From contig NZ_JACIYP010000005.1 in assembly GCF_014359905.1 (NCBI RefSeq), positions 48,493 through 112,492 of the forward strand: a stretch of DNA of 64,000 nucleotides, given 5' to 3'. The translations under genes and the position numbers were made by a program. The notes beneath the pieces were generated by a model. It was given only the letters and a program-made list of their open reading frames with translations, had not been told where the DNA came from and searched no databases. The stretch is from Hoeflea sp. GTDB taxonomy: Bacteria > Pseudomonadota > Alphaproteobacteria > Rhizobiales > Rhizobiaceae. Below are positions 27,481 to 38,034 of this stretch, piece after piece. The stretch's first letter is position 1. Each line of letters opens with the position of its first letter.

Positions 27481-27511
27481 TGCAAGCGCCTGAACAAGGG
27501 AGGCGCTTGCA
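27481..27511. other. Perfect inverted repeat upstream of the secreted-protein gene
   Basis: TGCAAGCGCCT-GAACAAGGG-AGGCGCTTGCA has 11-base perfect arms and a 9-base loop. It lies about 117 bases upstream of the gene starting at 27364 and about 117 bases before the tRNA-Ser gene. No run of T follows it on either strand, so it does not look like a standard intrinsic terminator; an operator or structured RNA is possible. Confidence 0.5.
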
Positions 27512-27627
27512 GGAGCGCGAAACAAGTTGACGCAAAGCGCGCCGCGGAGCTAAAAGCGCGCCATCCGCATCGGGATCCCCAGCTTGCAGCTTGCAGGCTG
27601 ATGGATGGTCGAAGGTTCCGATTGCCC

Positions 27628-27717
27628 GGAGGGGTGGCCGAGCGGTTTAAGGCACCGGTCTTGAAAACCGGCGTGCGGGAGACCGTACCGTGGGTTCGAA
27701 TCCCACCCCCTCCGCCA
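27628..27717 (+). tRNA. tRNA-Ser (anticodon UGA)
   Basis: The 90-base gene folds as a class II tRNA. The acceptor stem GGAGGGG pairs with CCCCTCC, the D arm is TGGCCGAGCGGTTTAAGGCA, and the anticodon loop CTTGAAA gives anticodon TGA. A long variable arm follows (CGTGCGGGAGACCGTACCG), then the T arm with GTGGGTTCGAATCCCAC, and CCA is encoded at 27715-27717. The length and long variable arm confirm serine. Confidence 0.97.
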
Positions 27718-27953
27718 CTTGCCCTCGGGTCCATTGCGAGGACATGGTTTGCATTTGATGCCGGCGAGATTTTTAACTCGGTCCAGAGCATCCGGGCGCC
27801 CCCCCATGCCTTGTGTGCAAACCATCTCTCCGGAATGATCTGTCAGCGATGTCTCGACAAGTCCGGCTGATTGTCCTCTCTCGTGCGATGTCGGCACCGA
27901 CTGGCGCCGCATCGCCACCCGGTCGCATGCGCACACCCGGTGATCACCGCCGT

Positions 27954-28565
27954 TTACACATCGTGGCCCGACGGCTCCGCGCCTGCGACGCCGGTCATTC
28001 CAGGCGGTTGCCAGACTGCTGGAACGCCGGACATCCACTCACGGCGCAAGATGGCGTATTGCAGGGTGTTTTCGTAGATCGGATTGCCCGCATCGTCCTT
28101 GGTGAACGACACGAACTCCAGGAACAGGCCTTCCCGGCGCATGCCGAGCTTCTCGCAGAGGCGTTGCGAGGGCATGTTGTGGTCTTCGACACAGGCATAG
28201 ATCCGGCGAAAGCCCTTTGCCCGGAACAGATGGTCGAGCAGGGCCCTTGCGGCTTCGAACGCGTATCCCCGGCCACCGAATTGCGGATTGAGATTCCAGC
28301 CGACCGAGGCGGTCCCCTCCTCCTCCTCTGCAGCGCCGCCGCCGAACAGATCGCCGATCACCTGACCGGTCTGCTTCAGGCATATCGCCACGCTGCCCTC
28401 GTCGAGGGCGCGTTTCTTCACTTCGGTCTTTGCCGCGGTCAGGTCCGCGAGCTTGAGCGAGAGGAAGCAGGTGGCGGTGGGCGCGCGCAGACAGGCCAGG
28501 AGGTCGTCTGCATCGCCTTCGCGGAAGGGCCTCAGGGTCAGGCGCTCGGTTTCAATGATCTGCAT
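27954..28565 (-). CDS. GNAT-family N-acetyltransferase (RimJ/RimL type)
   Basis: The 203-aa protein starts MQIIETERLTLRPFREGDAD, the classic opening of RimJ/RimL-type acetyltransferases. It continues with WNLNPQFGGRGYAFEAARAL, the acetyl-CoA binding loop, and ENHMPSQRLCEKLGMR-like sequence (DHNMPSQRLCEKLGMRREG). Members acetylate ribosomal protein N-termini or small molecules; the target is unknown. The start at 28565 is preferred over 28592 for this conserved N-terminus. It stands alone. Confidence 0.87.
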   Translation of the reverse strand: MQIIETERLTLRPFREGDADDLLACLRAPTATCFLSLKLADLTAAKTEVKKRALDEGSVAICLKQTGQVIGDLFGGGAAEEEEGTASVGWNLNPQFGGRGYAFEAARALLDHLFRAKGFRRIYACVEDHNMPSQRLCEKLGMRREGLFLEFVSFTKDDAGNPIYENTLQYAILRREWMSGVPAVWQPPGMTGVAGAEPSGHDV

Positions 28566-28651
28566 GTCCGATCCTCTTGAAAAGACTGTCAATGATGGGC
28601 GCGGGACGGGCTGCGAGGCCCGGCCAGCGCAATCTCGTGCGAAACTGCATC

Positions 28652-28931
28652 AAGGTCATGCGCAGGTCGCAGGCGGCCATGAACGCCAAGATGGCCGGCC
28701 TGATGATTGCCTGACATCCAGAACCCGCAGAACCTCACGGAAACCCGCCAATGGTACCGCTCCATGTTCGAGCGCCTGGGCGGCGCAGCGCGCGATGCGC
28801 AGGCGGCCCGGGTCGCCCTTCTGGCTGTCGAGGGCCTGTTCCTGCTGCGCATCGTCGGCATCGATGAAGACGGGGAATGGAGTGCTTTTCTCGACGACGT
28901 CGAGAACGTCTTCGAGCGCCTGGTGGAGTAA
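28652..28931 (+). pseudogene. TetR-family regulator remnant (C-terminal part, frameshifted)
   Basis: The last 74 codons (from 28707) read QWYRSMFERLGGAARDAQAA then RVALLAVEGLFLLRIVGID, typical of the C-terminal ligand domain of TetR/AcrR regulators. An adjacent frame just upstream encodes MNAKMAGLMIA before a stop at 28712-28714, and joins the later frame smoothly if one frameshift is allowed. The DNA-binding N-terminal domain is absent; the preceding DNA belongs to a divergent GNAT gene. It is therefore a truncated remnant, not a working regulator. Confidence 0.55.
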
Positions 28932-29085
28932 TGTTGAGCCGCCATCAGCCACAGGCCTGGAGCGAAAAGGTTGCGGGCGTTGCACGCAATCCGCCCTCCC
29001 CTGGCGAGGTCGGATTCCAGCCATCGCCGACCGCCGGCACATGTGCTAGGCTGGTTTGCAGCCAAGTCCGGAGGTCCCATCACCC

Positions 29086-29838
29086 ATGGCAATCGAACCG
29101 CGTGCCCCCCGCCTCGCCGTGCTCATCGACGCCGACAATGCTTCGGCCAAGATTGTCGACGGCCTGTTTGACGAGATTGCAAAGATTGGGGAAGCCAGCG
29201 TTCGCCGGATCTATGGCGATTTTTCGAGCCCGAGATCGAAAGCCTGGATCGACGTCCTGGCGCGTCATGCAATCATTCCCCAGCAGCAGTTCGCCTACAC
29301 CACCGGCAAGAACGCCTCCGACATCACGCTTGTCATCGATGCGATGGATCTCCTCCATAGCGGCCGTTTCGACGGTTTCTGCCTGGTGTCGTCCGACAGC
29401 GATTTCACGCGGCTGGCTGCGCGTATTCGTGAGCACGGGGTCGATGTTTTCGGATTCGGCGAGCAAAAGACCCCGGAGAGCTTCCGCCAGGCTTGCCGGC
29501 GTTTCATCTACACCGAGAACTTGCTCCCCGATGCGCCCGCAAATGTGGAAGAAGCAGGGAGCAAGGCCAAGCCGCTTCAGCCGCCCAGCGCCGCCACGCC
29601 GATCATCCGTCGCGTTCTCGATCAGATGGAGACTGAAGACGGATGGGCTCCGCTTGGCGCAGTGGGAACGCAACTGGCGAACCTGTCGTCTGATTTCGAT
29701 CCGCGCAATTTCGGCTTCCGCAAGCTCAGCGACCTGATCCGCAAGACCAACGCCTTCGAGATAGACCACCCCGAAGGGCGAGCCGTGCGCATCCGTAAAA
29801 AGGCAGCCCCGGCGAAAGCGTCAACACGACAGAAATAG
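29086..29838 (+). CDS. NYN-domain ribonuclease-like protein with OST-HTH/LOTUS domain
   Basis: The 250-aa protein has an N-terminal NYN (PIN-like) domain with its acidic residues visible in VLIDADNASAK (Asp15, Asp17), KNASDITLVIDAMDLL and LVSSDSDFTRLA. A linker of about 30 residues leads to an OST-HTH/LOTUS-type winged helix at about 165-240 (IIRRVLDQMETEDGW, FDPRNFGFRKLSDLIRKT). NYN domains are predicted metal-dependent RNases and LOTUS domains bind RNA or G-quadruplexes, so RNA processing is likely, but no target is known. GGAGG at 29070-29074 supports the start at 29086. Confidence 0.9.
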   Translation: MAIEPRAPRLAVLIDADNASAKIVDGLFDEIAKIGEASVRRIYGDFSSPRSKAWIDVLARHAIIPQQQFAYTTGKNASDITLVIDAMDLLHSGRFDGFCLVSSDSDFTRLAARIREHGVDVFGFGEQKTPESFRQACRRFIYTENLLPDAPANVEEAGSKAKPLQPPSAATPIIRRVLDQMETEDGWAPLGAVGTQLANLSSDFDPRNFGFRKLSDLIRKTNAFEIDHPEGRAVRIRKKAAPAKASTRQK

Positions 29839-30035
29839 AGAAGGGACGGAGAGCAGCGCACGCCTTCGTGCCCAAGGCCTCGTGCGGTTGCCTTCCGTTG
29901 AAACGGCTCACACAATCACTGAAGCCGGACCTCCTGCCGAAGAAAATCGTGCAGGGTGCCCGTGTTTTTTCCTACGTGGTCGCATGCCGTTGAAGAAACG
30001 GGGATCGTGGCCGGCCACGGTGCCCCTCGACACCA

Positions 30036-30059
30036 GATCGGGGCCCGAAGGCCCCGATC
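30036..30059. terminator. Strong GC hairpin between convergent genes
   Basis: GATCGGGGCC-CGAA-GGCCCCGATC is a perfect 10-base stem with a CGAA tetraloop. It sits between the NYN gene and the end of glpV, which converge, so it may end transcription from either side. No T run follows on either strand, so it is not a typical intrinsic terminator. Confidence 0.5.
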
Positions 30060-30086
30060 GGTCTTGGCCGTGATGACGGGCCAGGC

Positions 30087-31805
30087 TTACTGCCAGCTCT
30101 TGACCAGTTCGTCGTAGTTGACGGTCAAAGGCTGTTCCTTTTCGTTCTCGATCTTGAGCTGCGGCGCCAGGTTGCCCTTGGAGACAGCATCGGCGTTCCA
30201 GTATTCCAGATCGTGCTCTTCGGCCATCTTCGGGCCGATATCACCCTGCACGCCGGCGCGCTCGAGCCGCTCCATCACCTTTTCCTGCTCTTCGCACAGC
30301 GAGTCCATCGCTTCCTGGGCGGTCTTGGCACCCGAGGAGGCGTCGCCGATGGCCTGCCACCAGAGCTGTGCCAGCTTCGGATAATCAGGCACATTGGTGC
30401 CGGTCGGCGACCATTGCACGCGGGCCGGCGAGCGGTAGAACTCGATCAGGCCGCCGAGCTGGGGAGCCCGCTCGGTGAACGAATCGTGCTGGATCGAGCT
30501 CTCGCGGATCAGCGTCAGGCCGACATGGCTCTTCTTGACGTCGACCGTCTTGGAGACCACGAACTGCGCGTAGAGCCATGCGGCCTTGGCGCGGTCGTCG
30601 GGGGTGGACTTGAGCAGCGTCCAGGATCCCACATCCTGGTAGCCGAGCTTCATGCCATCCTTCCAGTAGACGCCATGCGGGCTCGGCGCGAAACGCCATT
30701 TCGGCGTGCCGTCCTCGTTCATCACCGGCAGGCCGGGCTTGACCATGTCGGCCGTGAAAGCGGTGTACATGAACATCTGCTGGGCAATCTCGCCCTGGGC
30801 CGGTACGGGACCGGATTCGCCGAAAGTCATGCCCTGGGCTGCGGCCGGAGCATAGGCATTGAGCCAGTCGAGATACTTCTGGATCGAATAGACGGCCGCG
30901 GGGCCGTTGGTGTCGCCACCACGCGCCACGCAGGAGCCGACCGGACGTGAATTCTCGTCCACCTTGATGCCCCATTCATCGACCGGAAGGCCGTTGGGCA
31001 GGCCCTTGTCGCCATTGCCGGCCATCGACAGCCAGGCGTCGGTGAACCGCCAGCCCAGCGACGGATCCTTCTTGCCGTAGTCCATGTGACCATAGACCTT
31101 CTTGCCGTCGATTTCGCGGCCGGTGAAGAATTCGGCGATATCCTCGTAGGCCGACCAGTTCACCGGCACGCCGAGATCGTAGCCGTATTTGGCCTTGAAA
31201 TCAGCCTTGTTGGTTTCGTCGTTGAACCAGTCGTACCGGAACCAGTAGAGGTTGGCGAACTGCTGGTCGGGAAGCTGGTAGAGCTTGCCGTCGGGCGCCG
31301 TGGTGAATTTCAGGCCGATGAAGTCCTCGAGATCGAGACCAGGATTGGTGACGTCCTTGCCTTCATTGGCCATCCAGTCGGTCAGCGAGCGCGCCTGCTG
31401 GTAACGCCAGTGGGTGCCGATCAGGTCGGAATCGTTGACATAGGCGTCATAGATGTTTTCACCCGACTGCATCTGTGTCTGCAGCTTCTCCACCACATCG
31501 CCTTCGCCGATCAGGTCGTGGGTGATCTTGATCCCGGTGATCGCGGTGAAGGCCGGCGCCAGCACCTTGGATTCGTATTCATGCGTGGTGATGGTTTCCG
31601 ACACGACCTTGATGTCCATGCCCTGGAAAGGCTGGGCGGCGTCGATGAACCATTGCATTTCGGCTTCCTGGCCAGCGCGGTCGAGCACGGACATGTCGCC
31701 GATTTCGGCGTCGAGGAAGCCCTTGGCGGCGTCCATGTCGGCGAAGGCCGCACCGGTCATTGCCAACAGCATTGCTGCACTCGTCGTCATAAGGTGCTTT
31801 CGCAT
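30087..31805 (-). CDS. glpV: Glycerol-type ABC transporter substrate-binding protein GlpV
   Basis: This 572-aa periplasmic binding protein has a signal peptide ending in TGAAFA (residues about 5-22) and the length and sequence of GlpV from the rhizobial GlpSTPQV glycerol system (FTTAPDGKLYQLPDQQFANL, VPVNWSAYEDIAEFF). It captures substrate in the periplasm for the GlpPQ permease. It is the last gene of a seven-gene operon, 79 bases after the DUF2160 gene. Glycerol as substrate rests on the family; it was not tested. Confidence 0.9.
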   Translation of the reverse strand: MRKHLMTTSAAMLLAMTGAAFADMDAAKGFLDAEIGDMSVLDRAGQEAEMQWFIDAAQPFQGMDIKVVSETITTHEYESKVLAPAFTAITGIKITHDLIGEGDVVEKLQTQMQSGENIYDAYVNDSDLIGTHWRYQQARSLTDWMANEGKDVTNPGLDLEDFIGLKFTTAPDGKLYQLPDQQFANLYWFRYDWFNDETNKADFKAKYGYDLGVPVNWSAYEDIAEFFTGREIDGKKVYGHMDYGKKDPSLGWRFTDAWLSMAGNGDKGLPNGLPVDEWGIKVDENSRPVGSCVARGGDTNGPAAVYSIQKYLDWLNAYAPAAAQGMTFGESGPVPAQGEIAQQMFMYTAFTADMVKPGLPVMNEDGTPKWRFAPSPHGVYWKDGMKLGYQDVGSWTLLKSTPDDRAKAAWLYAQFVVSKTVDVKKSHVGLTLIRESSIQHDSFTERAPQLGGLIEFYRSPARVQWSPTGTNVPDYPKLAQLWWQAIGDASSGAKTAQEAMDSLCEEQEKVMERLERAGVQGDIGPKMAEEHDLEYWNADAVSKGNLAPQLKIENEKEQPLTVNYDELVKSWQ

Positions 31806-31884
31806 AGTAATCCTCCCTAAAGGTTGCGATTGCAGTTTCTATTCAGTCCTGGATGGCAACCTCCCGCCGCCATCCTTTCTTGCT

Positions 31885-32169
31885 CTAAACGTAACGGAAA
31901 ACGCCAATCGCGTAGACCACAGACAGAGCGAGAGCCCACCACAGGTTCGGTCCGACAAGACCGAGCCATGCGAGATTGATGAACGCCGAACCGAGCAGCG
32001 AGACGAACAGACGGTCGCCGCGCGTGGTTTCGAAGCGCAGAATTCCGACCCGCGGCGAGCCGCCGGGCACGTAGTATTCCCAGACCCCCATGCCGACGAG
32101 CAGCATGAAGATGATGATGAAAAAAGCGGCTGTCGGCCCGGTCCAGGCCATCCAGGAAAGATCCATCAT
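31885..32169 (-). CDS. DUF2160 small membrane protein of the glycerol transporter operon
   Basis: The 94-aa protein starts MMDLSWMAWTGPTAAFFIII and has three hydrophobic segments, the last being WWALALSVVYAIGVFRYV. DUF2160 proteins accompany glycerol ABC operons in Hyphomicrobiales; their function is unknown but a membrane accessory role is likely. GAGGAGGG directly before the start gives a strong ribosome site, and the start overlaps the stop of the upstream 75-aa gene (ATGA). Confidence 0.85.
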   Translation of the reverse strand: MMDLSWMAWTGPTAAFFIIIFMLLVGMGVWEYYVPGGSPRVGILRFETTRGDRLFVSLLGSAFINLAWLGLVGPNLWWALALSVVYAIGVFRYV

Positions 32170-32392
32170 GCCCTCCTCACGCAAATGTGGCCGTGCTTGT
32201 CCTTTTGCCCTGTGTCCTCGGCCATTGGATACCGGCCCTCGCCCACATGCCGCAGAAAGACATTGCATGCCTTGACGCGATCAGCGATCTGCATGTCGTC
32301 CCGATCGGCGCCGCAGAGATCGGACAGGTAAAACGGTCCGGGCTTTCGCGTTTCGATCGCCTTGGTGAGGTCCTTGCTTTCAAAACCGCTCA

Positions 32393-32393
<1 letters not shown>
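32166..32393 (-). CDS. Uncharacterised 75-aa protein between glpQ and the DUF2160 gene
   Basis: The protein starts MSGFESKDLTKAIETRKPGP and ends HGHICVRRA. It is soluble and charged, with three cysteines and DMQIADRVKACNVFLRHVGE in the middle. The ATG (32393-32391) overlaps the glpQ stop as TGATG, and its TGA overlaps the DUF2160 start as ATGA. Such double coupling strongly suggests a translated gene. Codon use looks like that of its neighbours. I recognise no domain, so no function is given beyond a possible link to glycerol uptake. Confidence 0.72.
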
Positions 32394-33283
<890 letters not shown>

Positions 33284-33292
33284 CTTTCGCCC

Positions 33293-34159
33293 TCAGCCCT
33301 TGGCATCGTTTGTGATCATCACGGTGTAGAACACCCATGACAGCAGCAGGATGATGAGGAAGTAGATCAGGCTCATCGCGGCCGCAGGTCCCAGGTCGAA
33401 CTGGCCGATGGCGGTCTTGACCAGGTCGATCGACAGGAAGGTGGTGGCGTTGCCCGGTCCCCCGCCGGTGACGACGAAGGGCTCTGTGTAGATCATGAAG
33501 GAGTCCATGAAGCGCAAGAGCACGGCGATGAGCAGCACCCGGTTCATCTTCGGCAGCTGGATGTAGCGAAACACCGAGAACCGCGATGCGCCGTCGATCT
33601 TGGCCGCCTGGTAATAGGCGTCGGGGATCGACACCAGGCCGGCATAGCACAACAGCACCACCAGGCTGGTCCAATGCCAGACATCCATGATGATGACCGT
33701 CACCCAGGCGTCGAACGGGTCGTTGACGTAATTGTAGTCGACGCCGAGCGCGTTCAGCGTGTAGCCGAGCAGGCCAATGTCGACACGGCCGAACACCTGC
33801 CAGATGGTGCCCACCACATTCCAGGGAATGAGCAGCGGCAGCGACATGAACACCAGGCAGAAGGGTACGCCAAGGCCCTTTCGCGGCATGTTGAGCGCGA
33901 TGAAGATGCCAAGCGGCACTTCGATCAGAAGGATGATCCCGGAAAACGCCAGGTTGCGCAGAAGAGCGTCGTGAAAGCGCGACGATGACAGGACGTCGGA
34001 GAACCAGGAGGTGCCGGCCCAGAAGAACTGGTTGTTGCCGAATGTATCCTGCACCGAATAATTGACCACCGTCATCAGCGGGATGACGGCCGAGAACGCC
34101 ACCAGAACCAGCATCGGCAGAACCATGAACCAGGCCTTGTTGTTCCAGGTCTTGTCCAT
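33293..34159 (-). CDS. glpP: Glycerol-type ABC transporter permease GlpP
   Basis: This 288-aa MalF-like permease has six hydrophobic segments and the EAA loop AGLVSIPDAYYQAAKIDGAS. It pairs with GlpQ in the membrane. The start at 34159 lies one base from the end of glpT, so the ATPase and permease genes are translated together. The N-terminal segment VLVAFSAVIPLMTVVNYSVQD is the first membrane helix. Confidence 0.92.
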   Translation of the reverse strand: MDKTWNNKAWFMVLPMLVLVAFSAVIPLMTVVNYSVQDTFGNNQFFWAGTSWFSDVLSSSRFHDALLRNLAFSGIILLIEVPLGIFIALNMPRKGLGVPFCLVFMSLPLLIPWNVVGTIWQVFGRVDIGLLGYTLNALGVDYNYVNDPFDAWVTVIIMDVWHWTSLVVLLCYAGLVSIPDAYYQAAKIDGASRFSVFRYIQLPKMNRVLLIAVLLRFMDSFMIYTEPFVVTGGGPGNATTFLSIDLVKTAIGQFDLGPAAAMSLIYFLIILLLSWVFYTVMITNDAKG

Positions 34160-34160
34160 C

Positions 34161-35231
<1,071 letters not shown>

Positions 35232-35240
35232 GGTCGCTCC

Positions 35241-36317
35241 TCATGCCGCCGCCGGCCGGGCGCGAACCGTGCGCCCGTCGCGGTCAAACACCAGCAGGTG
35301 CTGTATGTCGAGATGGACATCCAGCATCTCGTCGGCACCGATGTCGTGAACGCCCTTGGTCAGCATCACCCATTGCCGGTCCTCATGGATGAGGTGGACA
35401 TAGCTTTCCGAGCCGGTGATTTCGGTCACCATCACCCTCGCCGACAACGGCGTCGTCCCCAGGCCTGCGGCAAGCGACAGATTGTGCGGGCGGAAGCCGA
35501 GCGTGCAGGGGCCATCGTCAAGATGCATGAGGGCCGCAGGCACCGTGATGTCGCCCACGCCGGGCTTGACGAACCTGCCCTGGCTTTTCTGCATCGGCAG
35601 AAGGTTCATCGGCGGGTCGGAAAATGTCTGGGCCGTCACCAGGTCGACCGGATCACGAAAAACCTCGACCGTGGGGCCGAACTGGGTAATGCGGCCTTCG
35701 CTGAGCGTGGCGGTGTTGCCGCCGAGCAGCAGGGCCTCGGACGGTTCGGTTGTGGCATAAACGAAGATGGCGCCGGATTCCGAGAAGATCTTCGGCAGTT
35801 CGGCGCGCAGTTCCTCGCGCAGCTTGTAATCGAGATTGGCCAAGGGCTCGTCGAGCAGCACCAGGCCTGCCTTCTTGACGATGGCGCGGGCGAGAGCCGT
35901 GCGCTGCTGCTGTCCGCCGGAGAGATTGAGCGGCGTGCGCTGAAGGTAGGGGCCGAGCCTGAGCAGGTCGGAGGCGCGGGCGACTTCCCGTTCGATCGTC
36001 GCCTTGTCGGCGCCGGCGATCCTGAGCGGCGAGGCAATGTTCTCGTACACCGTCATCGCCGGGTAGTTAATGAACTGCTGGTAGACCATGGCAACGTTGC
36101 GCTTCTGCACCGCAAGGCCCGTGACGTCCTCGCCATCGCTCACAACCCGGCCGCGGGTCGGGCGGTCCAATCCGGCCATGATCCGCATCAGGCTGGTCTT
36201 GCCCGACAGTGTCGGGCCAAGAAGCACATTCAGCGACCCGCCTTCCAGCCGCAGCGAAACGTCACTGATGTGCGCTTCTCCGTTGGAAACCTTGGAGACG
36301 TTGTCCAGTTCCAGCAT
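35241..36317 (-). CDS. glpS: Glycerol-type ABC transporter ATPase GlpS (H-loop His replaced)
   Basis: This 358-aa ATPase is the first gene of the operon. Walker A reads GPTLSGKTS, the signature LNLSGGQQQRTALARA is intact, and Walker B is LVLLDEPLANLD. The H-loop that normally reads VTHDQ is ATTEPSEALLLGG, so the conserved His is Thr. A TOBE domain occupies about 240-350. Its start ATG at 36317 is the first of the operon, behind a 418-base region with a candidate operator. Together with GlpT it energises glycerol uptake. Confidence 0.93.
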   Translation of the reverse strand: MLELDNVSKVSNGEAHISDVSLRLEGGSLNVLLGPTLSGKTSLMRIMAGLDRPTRGRVVSDGEDVTGLAVQKRNVAMVYQQFINYPAMTVYENIASPLRIAGADKATIEREVARASDLLRLGPYLQRTPLNLSGGQQQRTALARAIVKKAGLVLLDEPLANLDYKLREELRAELPKIFSESGAIFVYATTEPSEALLLGGNTATLSEGRITQFGPTVEVFRDPVDLVTAQTFSDPPMNLLPMQKSQGRFVKPGVGDITVPAALMHLDDGPCTLGFRPHNLSLAAGLGTTPLSARVMVTEITGSESYVHLIHEDRQWVMLTKGVHDIGADEMLDVHLDIQHLLVFDRDGRTVRARPAAA

Positions 36318-36735
36318 GTAGAAGAAGCCCTCCCAAGCCTCGCCTCCGAATTGCGGATCGTTCGCGCCATCGAGCTGCCGCGAAGGCCCGCCGCAGGTCA
36401 GTTTATCACCTGCGCTCCCTATTTCGTTAGGAATTAAAAGGAACCTTAACTGAATGTCAAACGAAAATAAACGAAACCAGACTGCACCTTGTGCAGAGTC
36501 GGCTTATCGTTCTCCGCCGCGGCCAAAAATCGAGGTTTCTGGCCCCTCATCAAAGAAGAAGCGGGAGACTGTTTCATGCAGCCAAAACACTGTACCGGGC
36601 GTCGGGACGGTGTCCGACGGGCGAGCCGCCTGCCCGCGCTTCTCATGACAGCTTAACAGGCAGCTAAGCAATTGCATTCAAATTGACCCATTCCCGAGCG
36701 CAAATCTTCAGACTGATCTGCCAGGCTGATAGGCA
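36318..36735. other. 418-base divergent intergenic region with glp promoter
   Basis: The region separates glpS (minus) from the GGDEF gene (plus) and holds both promoters. Besides the AAACGAAA direct repeat at 36459-36476, AT-rich sequence at about 36421-36470 (GTTAGGAATTAAAAGGAACC) suggests the glp promoter zone. Small open frames here have no family similarity. Confidence 0.55.
36459..36476. promoter_or_regulatory. Direct repeat operator candidate (DeoR/GlpR type) for glp operon
   Basis: AAACGAAA occurs at 36459-36466 and 36469-36476, with a period of exactly 10 bases. On the minus strand, the glp direction, it reads TTTCGTTT-N2-TTTCGTTT, the form of DeoR-family operators. A third partial copy in inverted orientation (TTTCGTTA) is at 36422-36429. 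The site lies about 145 bases upstream of glpS. The regulator gene is not in this window. Confidence 0.5.
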
Positions 36736-38034
36736 ATGGATATTCAGGGAAATCGAGGCCCGAAGCGTTCGATCGTGTCAGATCTCGCGCGTCTCGGCGT
36801 GCAAAATGATCCAGCCATAACGGCGGAAGTCGAGCGGCTTCTGACGCTTCGCACGCGTGACATTCGTTTCAGGGGCGAGATCAACCGGCTGTATCAGGCA
36901 CGCATTTGGCCGCAAACGGCCAAGATCATTCGTGCGTGGATGATCTGGGTGGCCTTTTTGGGCGTGGTCACACTAGCCCTCAACATACTGCTGCTTCCGC
37001 CGGCGATTTCGACGACCATGATCATGCCGAACGCGATCATCCCGCCGATTGCAATTGCCGTGGCTCTCATCTGGCAAAGGCCCCGCCCGCCGTGGCTGCA
37101 AGGGGGCTTTCTGATTGCGGGGATGTTCTTCATTCTTCTGGCGGTCGCGCTGGCGGGCATCAATGCAGGTGGCGAGTTCTACGAACGCAGCCTCAACATC
37201 ATGCTGTTCGTGGCAGTTACAGCCATCATCATCTTCGGCATTCCCCTGTCCTGGACGGTGACCATCGCCGCCCTGGCGCTCAGCCTCTACCTTGTCCTGC
37301 AACTGGCAAACCCGGCCCTCGATGTGGGGAGCGCCGTGGCTGCAACCCTGTTTTTTGCCTCCGGTATCTTCGCGACTGTCGTTGCGCGGCGCAACATGAC
37401 GCTTCTTGCCCAGAAGACCTTCCTCTTTGGGCTGCGGGACCGGCGCAGGGTCGCCGAACTGGCCGACGTCAACGATCAGCTGGAACGCTTGGCAAGAATC
37501 GATCCGCTCACCGGCCTCGCCAACCGGCGCTGGATGGAGGAAACCCTCAGCCACCTGTGGGGCGACGGCCGCAAGCGGCACGACCGGATCGCCATGCTGA
37601 TGTGCGATATCGACGAATTCAAGAAGCTGAACGATGATTTTGGCCACGCCGAAGGCGATCGGTGCCTGGTCGAAGTTGCGAGCATTATCCAGGACAACGT
37701 GCGGAGCAATTGTGACCATGTTGCGCGCTACGGCGGGGAAGAATTCCTTGTGCTCCTTCCCGGGATGAGCGAGCAGGAGGCGGTCTTCGTGGCTGAGCGG
37801 ATTCGCGAGAGCGTTGAAGCCGCAGCCTTGCCCAATCCGACATCCCGCGTATCGCGCTTCATCACCGTGAGCATCGGCGTTGCAGTCCTGGGGCCGGCCG
37901 GCGAGGCTTTGTCGTCGGAGCAGTTGCAGCGCAACGCTGACGCGGCACTCTACCAGGCCAAGGAATCCGGCCGCAATCGCGTGGTGACCCACCCGCCTGT
38001 GCCACCGAAAATACGCTCCGCTCTGACCGGTTGA
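36736..38034 (+). CDS. Membrane-bound diguanylate cyclase (GGDEF)
   Basis: The 432-aa protein makes c-di-GMP. Residues about 60-215 form six membrane segments; the GGDEF domain covers about 255-420. The active site reads GGEEF (residues 333-337, in ARYGGEEFLVLLPG), with the metal-binding MCDIDEFKKLNDDFGHAEGD before it. The inhibitory RxxD motif upstream of GGEEF is not in register (RSNCD), so product inhibition may be weak. No EAL domain is present. It is monocistronic. Confidence 0.93.
   Translation: MDIQGNRGPKRSIVSDLARLGVQNDPAITAEVERLLTLRTRDIRFRGEINRLYQARIWPQTAKIIRAWMIWVAFLGVVTLALNILLLPPAISTTMIMPNAIIPPIAIAVALIWQRPRPPWLQGGFLIAGMFFILLAVALAGINAGGEFYERSLNIMLFVAVTAIIIFGIPLSWTVTIAALALSLYLVLQLANPALDVGSAVAATLFFASGIFATVVARRNMTLLAQKTFLFGLRDRRRVAELADVNDQLERLARIDPLTGLANRRWMEETLSHLWGDGRKRHDRIAMLMCDIDEFKKLNDDFGHAEGDRCLVEVASIIQDNVRSNCDHVARYGGEEFLVLLPGMSEQEAVFVAERIRESVEAAALPNPTSRVSRFITVSIGVAVLGPAGEALSSEQLQRNADAALYQAKESGRNRVVTHPPVPPKIRSALTG

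Noticed and set aside
27481..27511. Attachment site or integration scar next to tRNA-Ser
   Set aside because: No direct repeat of the tRNA 3' end and no integrase gene is visible near it.
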